A DNA stretch of 33,937 nt from Streptosporangiaceae bacterium (GTDB lineage: Bacteria > Actinomycetota > Actinomycetes > Streptosporangiales > Streptosporangiaceae), in NCBI GenBank assembly GCA_030038495.1, contig JASHOV010000302.1:1-33937 (forward strand), in the 5' to 3' direction. Under the pieces are notes generated by a model, which saw only the letters and a program-made list of their open reading frames with translations, was not told the origin of the DNA and ran no database searches. The position numbers and the translations under genes are program-made. This document shows, one piece after another, positions 16,809 through 23,149 of this stretch (its first letter is position 1; every line of letters begins with the position of its first letter).

Positions 16809-18053
16809 ATGGAGAATGTCTGCCCAGTCGTCATTGACCCTACCGGTACCGATATTCATGCCGAGGGCGAGCGAATTCGCGAGCAGGGACCGGTCGGCCT
16901 GGTGGAGCTCAGTGATAGCGTGCGAGCGTGGTCGATCACCGGCTACGAGGCTGGTAAGCAGGCACTGGGCGATCACCGGTTCTCAAAGGACGCGCGCCAG
17001 CACTGGACTGCCTTCGTCAATGGCCAGATCGATCCGGACTTCCCGCTTATTGGCTGGGCCCTTATGGAGAACCTGACCACGACATACGGTAGCGCGCATA
17101 GCCGTCTGCGCCGACTGGTTGCAAAGGCCTTCACGCCGCGCCGGGTGGAGGCGATGCGGCCGGCGATCGACAAGATTGTCGCTAATCTGCTGGAAGGCCT
17201 GGCCGACAGCCGACCCGGTGAGGTGCTGGACCTGAAGGCCAGGTACGCCCACCCGCTCGCTGCCGAGGTGATGTTCGACCTCATCGGCATACCCGCCGGG
17301 GCTCGTCAGACCATATTGCGTGGCGGTGAGGCACAGGTCGACACCACCATGACCGAGGAGGAGATAGCGGCCAGCGTCGGTCAGGTACTGCAGGAGATGG
17401 CTGCACTGGTCGAGGCCAAGCGGCAGACACCGGCCGATGACCTCACTAGTGACCTGCTTGGCGCGCAGGAGGAGGATGGATCCCGGCTGACTGACGCCGA
17501 GATGATCGGCACGCTGCTGCTGCTGCTGGCGACCGGTACCGAGCCAGTGACGAACCTGGTGACCAACTCGATACTGGCCCTGCTCGTCCATCCCGAGCAA
17601 CGGCAGCTCATCAGCACGGGACACGCATCGTGGCACGACGCCATCGAGGAGACCCTCCGTGCGGAGCCACCCGTGGCGCATCTGCCGTTTCGTTTTGCCG
17701 TCGAAGACATTCAGATCGGCGGTGTGACAATACCGGCTGGTGATCCGGTCCTCATGAACTTCGCCGCGATGGGGCGTGATCCTGAGATCCATGGCGCGAG
17801 CGCCGGCCGCTTCGATATCAGCCGGCCGCGCAAGGATCATATGTCCTTCGGATACGGCATTTACCGCTGTATCGGGATGCCGCTCGGCCGACTGGAGACA
17901 GAGATGGCGGTCGCTGCGCTGTTCGAGCGCTTTCCCGACCTTGCCCTCGCAGTCCCGGAGTCGGAAGTCAGGCCGCAGAATACGTTTATTATGAACGGCC
18001 GTAGCGAGCTGCCCGTCCTCCTCACCGCGCCAGGTAACGACAGCCGGGGGTAG
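16809..18053 (+). CDS. Cytochrome P450
   Basis: 414 aa, typical length for a soluble bacterial P450. ExxR is ETLR at about 281-284, and the heme-binding motif is SFGYGIYRCIGMPLGRLE with ligand Cys about 354. The I-helix reads LATGTEPVTNL: the acidic residue is kept, but the usual Thr after it is Pro. The same position varies in some P450s acting on carrier-bound or peptide substrates, so oxygen activation may differ. The start is fixed by AAGGAG 6 nt upstream. It diverges from the NRPS and converges on a PPOX-fold gene 50 bp after its stop. Third codon positions look clearly less G/C-biased than in the NRPS. It probably oxidises an NRPS-bound amino acid or the polyketide (inference). Confidence 0.93.
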   Translation: MENVCPVVIDPTGTDIHAEGERIREQGPVGLVELSDSVRAWSITGYEAGKQALGDHRFSKDARQHWTAFVNGQIDPDFPLIGWALMENLTTTYGSAHSRLRRLVAKAFTPRRVEAMRPAIDKIVANLLEGLADSRPGEVLDLKARYAHPLAAEVMFDLIGIPAGARQTILRGGEAQVDTTMTEEEIAASVGQVLQEMAALVEAKRQTPADDLTSDLLGAQEEDGSRLTDAEMIGTLLLLLATGTEPVTNLVTNSILALLVHPEQRQLISTGHASWHDAIEETLRAEPPVAHLPFRFAVEDIQIGGVTIPAGDPVLMNFAAMGRDPEIHGASAGRFDISRPRKDHMSFGYGIYRCIGMPLGRLETEMAVAALFERFPDLALAVPESEVRPQNTFIMNGRSELPVLLTAPGNDSRG

Positions 18054-18104
18054 GTCCGCGCGCGATAGCTCGGTCCTGCCAGCCGGGCAACGCCGATACG
18101 CCGG

Positions 18105-18611
18105 TCAGAATCTGTGGCGGGTGTGGCTGAAACTGCCCTTCGCGAATGCGAGGACCTTCGCGGGTTTTACGGAGAAGACCAGGGCCGCGCCGCCTCCGTC
18201 CGGGTGCTGGAAGGCACCATCATGCACGCCGAACTGCCACCGCCCGTCCCACTTTCTCGTCCAGGCCTCGGCTAGCTGCCTGAGCAAGTCCTCGTCAGTG
18301 ACCTGATGCGCGTCGCCCTCGACGACAACGTCAAGTCCGGTGTCCCAGCTATTGGCGCCGGTCATGAGAATTACATGCGCATTATTGCTGAGGTTAAGGA
18401 ACTTCTGCTCGGTGGCACCGGTGCAGAAATAGATTCGTGCGTCGAGGTACACCGCGACGAGCGGCGTGACGTGCGGCCTCCCGTCCGCGCGGACTGTGCA
18501 GATCCAGAACAGTTCAGCCGTCTCGAGCGTCAGCCGAGTCTCAGCCCACTCCGTCGCCGCCGCGCTTGAGTCGCTAAAGCGGGCGTCAATCTCGGTCACC
18601 GGCATGTCCAT
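18105..18611 (-). CDS. Pyridoxamine 5'-phosphate oxidase-fold flavoprotein (PPOX/FDOR class)
   Basis: 168 aa. The FMN/F420-binding split-barrel pattern is visible: LFWICTVRADGRPHVTPLVAVYLDARIYFCTG, then EQKFLNLSNNAHVILMTG and VVVEGDAHQVTDE. The C-terminus VFSVKPAKVLAFAKGSFSHTRHRF is typical of actinobacterial PPOX-family proteins, several of which use F420 rather than FMN. GGAG lies about 10 nt before the first ATG; a second ATG two codons on is also possible. Its neighbours are a convergent P450 and, across a long spacer, the divergent SARP gene. A redox tailoring or protective role is possible; the cofactor cannot be decided from the sequence by eye. Confidence 0.85.
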   Translation of the reverse strand: MDMPVTEIDARFSDSSAAATEWAETRLTLETAELFWICTVRADGRPHVTPLVAVYLDARIYFCTGATEQKFLNLSNNAHVILMTGANSWDTGLDVVVEGDAHQVTDEDLLRQLAEAWTRKWDGRWQFGVHDGAFQHPDGGGAALVFSVKPAKVLAFAKGSFSHTRHRF

Positions 18612-19059
18612 CGAGTTACGACTCCAATTCTCTCGCGATCATGTTCACCGTCGCTGCTGGCGAACCGGCGGCGCCCGCCGCTCCACCTCGATCGGGAACC
18701 GAACCACTCCGCGCGGATCTCGCCGAAGGACGCGGATCTGCTCAGGCAGGTGCGTAGACTCAGTGCCCCGAGTTACACAATCGTGCCGGACGGGCTCAGC
18801 GCCACCTCCTGCATTGCCTGCCTCAGCCGCCAGCCCGATCAGTCACGGCCGGATCGGCTACCCCACGCCACTGCCGTGAAGGATCTGATGGCATTTGGTA
18901 GTGGCTGCGGAGAGGACCTGAAATCAAAGGAGCAATCCCGCGAGTCACCACGGATCCAGCATATGTGAGTTTCTCATGCGGTGACTCATGAAGCGCTCAC
19001 TAGACGCCCGGTCCCGCCAGAAGGATGCTCAGTTCAACGGTAACTGGTGGAGGCAACGA
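18612..19059. promoter_or_regulatory. Long regulatory spacer upstream of the SARP gene
   Basis: 448 bp with no convincing gene between the divergent PPOX and SARP genes. Several short ORFs cross it; one (track 18750-18968, extendable upstream without a good start) has a passable but unrecognised composition and could be a remnant. The part nearest the SARP gene holds an inverted repeat GAGTCACC/GGTGACTC and two CTCATG hexamers 12 bp apart, more structure than elsewhere in the spacer. The SARP start is set by GGAGG six bases before its ATG. Confidence 0.45.
18942..18987. repeat. Inverted repeat upstream of SARP gene
   Basis: Perfect 8-bp arms GAGTCACC and GGTGACTC with a 30-bp spacer. The spacer contains TGAG-TTT-CTCA, and CTCATG occurs at two sites 12 bp apart, one of them overlapping the right arm. 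It ends 72 bp before the SARP start codon. Could be an operator or part of the promoter. Confidence 0.5.
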
Positions 19060-19854
19060 ATGAGCATCGTTCCGGTAGAGATGAGAATCGAACTGCTCGG
19101 GCCGCTGTCTGTGCGCGTCAACGATATGCCCGTCATGCCGGACGCTCCCAAACCACGGCAGGTCATCGCCCTTCTCGCCTTGAACGCCGGGCATGTAGTT
19201 ACGGTCGCCACGCTCATGGAGGAACTGTGGGGAGACCAGCCACCACGGAGTGCCCGGACTACCCTGCAGACCTACGTTCTTGATTGTCGGCGGCGGATCG
19301 CAGCCGCTATGGGTCTTCATCAGGATCCGAAGCGGGTCCTGATAAGACGGCATGACGGCTACCTGCTTGGCTCGGTGGCCGATCACAACGATGTCCGCGA
19401 ATTCGAGCGGCTGGCCCGGGCGGGCCGCACAGCCGTCGAGAGCGACGATCACCGGCTGGCCGCCGAGCTCATGGGCCGCGCTCTCGGGCTGTGGCGCGGC
19501 CCAGCCCTGGTGGATGTGCGCAAAGGCAGGGTACTGGAGCTCGAGGCCATAGCGCTCGAGGAGACCCGCCTCGCGGTGCTCTCCCGGCGCATCGAGTCTG
19601 ACCTAGCCCTCGGCCGGCATGCGGACGTCCTCGGCGAGCTGATGGCGCTAGCGGCCCGGCATCCGCTCAATGAGGCGCTGTCCGCGCAGCTGATAATGGC
19701 GCTTTACCGGACTGGCAACACCGCGCGCGCGCTGCAGGCCTTCGGTCGGCTGCGCAGCACTCTCGTCGACGAACTTGGCATCGAGCCGTCTGCTCAATTG
19801 CAGCGGCTACAGCAGGCGGTCCTGTCACGGGATCCGTCACTCGACGCGGCGTAA
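19060..19854 (+). CDS. SARP-family transcriptional activator
   Basis: 264 aa. An N-terminal OmpR-type winged helix (MRIELLGPLSVRVNDMPV, KPRQVIALLALNAGHVVTVATLMEELWG, TLQTYVLDCRRRI) is followed by a bacterial transcriptional activation (BTAD) domain with TPR-like helices ending ALQAFGRLRSTLVDELGIEPSAQLQRLQ. The length and two-domain layout match small SARPs such as ActII-ORF4 type regulators, which activate specialised-metabolite clusters by binding direct repeats near promoters. The start is the ATG preceded by GGAGG; the track's ORF begins 24 codons earlier without such a site. It is likely co-transcribed with the LuxR-type gene 55 bp downstream and is the best candidate for cluster-specific activator. 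Confidence 0.94.
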   Translation: MSIVPVEMRIELLGPLSVRVNDMPVMPDAPKPRQVIALLALNAGHVVTVATLMEELWGDQPPRSARTTLQTYVLDCRRRIAAAMGLHQDPKRVLIRRHDGYLLGSVADHNDVREFERLARAGRTAVESDDHRLAAELMGRALGLWRGPALVDVRKGRVLELEAIALEETRLAVLSRRIESDLALGRHADVLGELMALAARHPLNEALSAQLIMALYRTGNTARALQAFGRLRSTLVDELGIEPSAQLQRLQQAVLSRDPSLDAA

Positions 19855-19909
19855 GCGGTGGCGCTGGCCTAATCCGGTCGCGCCGGCATCTTTACCAAAC
19901 GGAGACCTG

Positions 19910-20671
19910 GTGAGCACAGTGTCATCCTTGCCCGGTAATCGGGATTTCATGAATCCTGTGCCTGTGGCATATGAGATAGGAAGTTTTTGCCGGATGAGAG
20001 GAGCTTGTCCAGCGACGAAGATGCGAGCAGCTACCCGCGAGGGGCCGCTCGGGGAACGCAACTTAGTTAAGGTCCTGCTGGCCGAGCATGTCCCGTTGAT
20101 TCGCGGCGCTCTCGCTGCGCTGATAGAACAGCAGCCTGACCTCACGGTCGTAGCCGAGGTCGATCATTCTGACAAGATCCTCGAACTCGCCCTGCGGCAC
20201 CGGCCAGATGTCGCAATCATTGACACCGACCGGCCGGGCTACTTCGGAGTTTCGACTGCCACCCAGCTATGCGGGCAGCTTCCGTCTTGCCGGACGCTAA
20301 TCCTGACTAGCATCGGCCGTCCGGGCATGCTGCGCGGAATTCTGGCCGGCGCGGTAAGCGGGTTCATCCTCAAGGACGCGCCGTCTAGCCAGCTCGTCAC
20401 CGCGATCCGCCACGCCGCATCCGGCCGCCGGATGATAGGTCCGGAACTTGCCGCGGCGACCTGGGGCAACGATGGCCTGCCGCTTTCTCAACGTGAGCAT
20501 GCGGTGCTGCGCCTGGCCGGAGATGGCGCCGAACCAGCCGAGATCGCCGCTGCCCTCGACCTGTCCATTGGAACCGTCCGCAATTACCTGACCACCATCG
20601 TGGCCAAATTGCACGCGCGTAACCGAGTTGACGCGGTACGGAAGGCCTACGACGCCGGATGGCTGCCTTGA
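19910..20671 (+). CDS. Atypical receiver-LuxR (NarL-type) response regulator
   Basis: 253 aa from a GTG with GGAG 5 nt upstream; an ATG about 37 codons later would also leave the whole receiver intact, so the first 50 residues are uncertain. The receiver covers about 52-165: the first acidic pair reads LLAEHVPL, so the second acid is His. The phosphoacceptor region is IIDTDRPG with Asp about 105, and the conserved Lys is in FILKDAPS. A LuxR helix-turn-helix follows (LSQREHAVLRLAGDG, IAAALDLSIGTVRNYLTTIVAKL). The altered acid pocket suggests weak or phosphorylation-independent control. No histidine kinase is nearby. Leu52 is encoded by TTA, so translation may depend on the bldA tRNA. Its 3' end overlaps the convergent P450 gene by 25 bp. 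Confidence 0.9.
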   Translation: MSTVSSLPGNRDFMNPVPVAYEIGSFCRMRGACPATKMRAATREGPLGERNLVKVLLAEHVPLIRGALAALIEQQPDLTVVAEVDHSDKILELALRHRPDVAIIDTDRPGYFGVSTATQLCGQLPSCRTLILTSIGRPGMLRGILAGAVSGFILKDAPSSQLVTAIRHAASGRRMIGPELAAATWGNDGLPLSQREHAVLRLAGDGAEPAEIAAALDLSIGTVRNYLTTIVAKLHARNRVDAVRKAYDAGWLP

Positions 20672-22074
20672 ATCGGCCGGACCAGCATCTTCAGCCCGCC
20701 CCGGACACGTAGCGACAGCATCGCCTCCGGTCGGCCCTGCTGTCCTGGCGGAAGCTCGAGCCTGAATCTCCTCGCGACCATCGCCGCCACCAGGGTCGCC
20801 TCGAGCATTCCCAGGTGACTTCCGACGCAGACCCTCGGGCCTGCGCCAAACGGGATATACGCATAGCGATGCGCGGCGGCCGCGGCGCCGGTGGGCTCAA
20901 ACCGCTGCGGATCAAACCGCTGCGGGTCCGGCCAGAAGGCCGGATTCCTGTGCAGGGTGTACGGGGAGATCATCACATCGACGCCGGCCGGAACTCGGTA
21001 ACCGCCGACCTGATCGGCACGGAGGGCTCGCCGGGTAAGCGCCCACACCGGCGGATACAAGCGCATGGCTTCCTGGATGACCATGTTGGTGTACCGGAGG
21101 GCATGGAGATCCTCGAATTTCGGTGTCCGCTCGCCCAGCACTGCGAGCGCCTCCGCCCGCATTCTGTCCGCCACGTCCGGATGCCTGTCGATGAGGTACC
21201 AGGTCCACGACAGGGTGCTCGCAGTCGTCTCATGTCCGGCCAGCAGCAGGGTCAGCAGCTCGTCCTGCAGTCTCTTGCGCCTGAGGCTGGCATCGGACTC
21301 GTCGCGATAGGCGTCAACCAGCCGGGTGATGACATTGTCCTTGGCCGGCTGGCTCTCGTTCTCGCACGCGGCCACCAGGCTCGACGCTACATCTGCCAGT
21401 TGGGCCAGGCCGGCCCGGAAGCGCCGGTGCTTGCGCAGCGGCAGCCAGATCGGCACCATCTGCAGCGTTACCATCTCAAACATGGCCTGATCCTGCACGG
21501 CTTCGAATGCATCGCTCAGGTCCCCGAACCGGGCCAGGTCGGTGCCGAGCAGTCCTCGGCCAACGACACCGAGCGTCAGCCGCGTCATCTCCGCGACCAC
21601 GTCTACCGGATCGCGACCTGCGTGCGCCTCAAGCCGGCCGAGCAGAGTGTGCGCCTCGTCGACGATGAGGTCGGTCATCTCGGCGACGCGTTCGCGTCTG
21701 AACGCGGGCTGGATCGTGCGGCGCTGGCGCCGCCACAGCTCCCCCTCGCTGGTCAGCAGACCGTCTCCGATCGCTCGCCTCGCCTCGTGCAGGCCGATTC
21801 CCTTGTGATAATTGGCCGAGTTATCTGCCAGCACGTGCTTGGCGTGATCGGGGTGATTGAAGAAGTAGAGCGTCTTGGGGCCCATCCTGAAGCGGACCGC
21901 ATCGCCGAATTCGTCAGCGGCATCCGCCAGCAGGCTGATCCGGTCGAACCAGAGCTTTCGCATGAGGCCAGGGATCGCTCGCATGGGCGTACCCGGCGGA
22001 ACCCGGCCAGCGTCGCGACCGGCCGGGACAACAGGCGGCGGTACCGGTGCACTCGCGGTCTCGCTGGAAGTCAT
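20647..22074 (-). CDS. Cytochrome P450 (enediyne E7-like)
   Basis: 475 aa, with the I-helix motif LLAGHETTAST, ExxR as EAMR in MVIQEAMRLYPPVW, the meander FDPQRFEP and the heme-ligand motif FGAGPRVCVGSHLGMLEA. The sequence type (LTSEGELWRRQRRTIQPAFRRERV) is that of CYP102/CYP4-like class P450s rather than the short CYP107 type seen in the other P450 here. The track ORF extends 111 codons upstream across the flavin reductase gene; GGAG 5 nt before MTSSETAS sets the start. It lies 34 bp after the flavin reductase, giving the order thioesterase E10 - flavin reductase E6 - P450 E7, all of which are named among enediyne accessory genes. The substrate is not known; oxidation of the enediyne core or a precursor is likely. 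Confidence 0.92.
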   Translation of the reverse strand: MTSSETASAPVPPPVVPAGRDAGRVPPGTPMRAIPGLMRKLWFDRISLLADAADEFGDAVRFRMGPKTLYFFNHPDHAKHVLADNSANYHKGIGLHEARRAIGDGLLTSEGELWRRQRRTIQPAFRRERVAEMTDLIVDEAHTLLGRLEAHAGRDPVDVVAEMTRLTLGVVGRGLLGTDLARFGDLSDAFEAVQDQAMFEMVTLQMVPIWLPLRKHRRFRAGLAQLADVASSLVAACENESQPAKDNVITRLVDAYRDESDASLRRKRLQDELLTLLLAGHETTASTLSWTWYLIDRHPDVADRMRAEALAVLGERTPKFEDLHALRYTNMVIQEAMRLYPPVWALTRRALRADQVGGYRVPAGVDVMISPYTLHRNPAFWPDPQRFDPQRFEPTGAAAAAHRYAYIPFGAGPRVCVGSHLGMLEATLVAAMVARRFRLELPPGQQGRPEAMLSLRVRGGLKMLVRPIQGSHPAS

Positions 22075-22108
22075 GGCATCTCCGTCGGGAAGTCGCTTGG
22101 CGCCGGGT

Positions 22109-22666
22109 TCAACAGTTAGCAAGCGCAGAGGTATGGAAACCGCCGCCGAGGAACAGCAGAGCGTCGCGGGCAATACCGTGCTCGCCTGCCAGCACGGAGC
22201 CCACGAAGATCGAGTGATCGCCGCCTTCGTGGGCGGCGTGGAGTTCGCACTCCATCCAGGCGAGCGCACCGTGAATGATCGGCGAACCAGTATTCGGTCC
22301 GTGCGACCAGCCAACGATGTCGAATTCCTCGCGTCCGCGCGGCCTGGAATGGTCAGCGAAGTACCGGGCAACATACTCCTGGCGTCCAGATAGCACCGAG
22401 ACAGCAAATGACTGGTAGTTCAGGATGGTCTGATGGATCGCGGCCGACTTGCTGACGCAGACCAGCACCAGGGGTGGCGACAGCGATACGGAGGCAAATG
22501 CGTTCGCCGTCATGCCCTGCGGGACGTCGTGCCCGGCGGCCAGTACCGTTACCCCGGTCGCGAAGCGCCGAAGTATCTCGCGCAGCTGCTCGGGCGGCAC
22601 GGCTGCCGCGGGCCCCGGATCAGACTGTGCGACGATCGGTTGTGGCAGCCCGCTGACCGGGCTCAT
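22109..22666 (-). CDS. Flavin reductase (enediyne E6-like)
   Basis: 185 aa. It has the flavin reductase (FMN-binding split barrel) pattern: LRRFATGVTVLAA, GMTANAFASVSLSPPLVLVCVS, FAVSVLSGRQEYVARYFA, and C-terminal WMECELHAAHEGGDHSIFVGSV. Such enzymes reduce free FAD or FMN with NAD(P)H and pass it to a two-component monooxygenase; SgcE6 does so for the SgcC monooxygenase in C-1027 biosynthesis. No matching flavin monooxygenase is visible in this window, so the partner may be outside it, or the reductase may serve another enzyme. Its ATG overlaps the E10 stop by 4 bp (ATGA), so it belongs to the core operon. Confidence 0.92.
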   Translation of the reverse strand: MSPVSGLPQPIVAQSDPGPAAAVPPEQLREILRRFATGVTVLAAGHDVPQGMTANAFASVSLSPPLVLVCVSKSAAIHQTILNYQSFAVSVLSGRQEYVARYFADHSRPRGREEFDIVGWSHGPNTGSPIIHGALAWMECELHAAHEGGDHSIFVGSVLAGEHGIARDALLFLGGGFHTSALANC

Positions 22667-23148
22667 GCCCGTCCCCCCGTGCCCGCCTTTAGCCGGCCAC
22701 TGGCGGTGTCGCGGTCGTGCGCGCGCGTGGTGTACCGGTCCAGCGCCCTGCGCAGTGACTCTGGCACACGAGCCGGACTCGTATTGCCATTCGGGCCGCG
22801 CATGCAGGCCACCCGCTGCCTGCCTCGGGCAACGAGTATTTCGGCGCCATCTATGACATGCACATAGTCGAACGCGAAGGCAATCTGGGTCTGGGTAAGC
22901 TCCTCCAGGCGCATCCTGATGGATATCTCATCGAATGCAGAGATCTCCGAGAGATACTCGCACTCGGACTTGAGCGTGAACATCTTGAGGTCGCCGCGCA
23001 GGTCATTGAGGACATCGGGTGCGAACTCTAGCAGGAACATTTCCCTGCACCGGCCCTGCCAGCGCAGATAGTTAACGTAGTAGACGTTGCCGACGAGGTT
23101 AGTTTCCTCGAAACTCACGATATGCCGGTACTCGTAGTACGGTTGCAC
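22663..23148 (-). CDS. E10: Enediyne hot-dog thioesterase, E10 family
   Basis: 161 aa, starting with GTG one base after the PksE stop. The N-terminus YYEYRHIVSFEETNLVGNVYY and LRWQGRCREMFLLEFAP is characteristic of the E10/CalE7/SgcE10 family of hot-dog-fold thioesterases. These hydrolyse the polyketide chain from PksE, giving heptaene-type products after decarboxylation. As known for CalE7, there is no usual acidic catalytic residue; the Asn and Arg of this segment are the conserved ones. The C-terminal 35 residues are basic and probably disordered. The tight spacing with PksE (GGAAGG inside the PksE end serves as ribosome site) ensures stoichiometric production. Confidence 0.95.
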   Translation of the reverse strand: MQPYYEYRHIVSFEETNLVGNVYYVNYLRWQGRCREMFLLEFAPDVLNDLRGDLKMFTLKSECEYLSEISAFDEISIRMRLEELTQTQIAFAFDYVHVIDGAEILVARGRQRVACMRGPNGNTSPARVPESLRRALDRYTTRAHDRDTASGRLKAGTGGRA

Positions 23149-23149
23149 G

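Noticed and set aside
18750-18968. 72-aa ORF in the spacer before the SARP gene
   Set aside because: No convincing ribosome site or family; kept only as a possible remnant in the spacer description.
20815-22119. 434-aa plus-strand ORF opposite the P450
   Set aside because: The minus strand carries an unmistakable P450 with heme and ExxR motifs.
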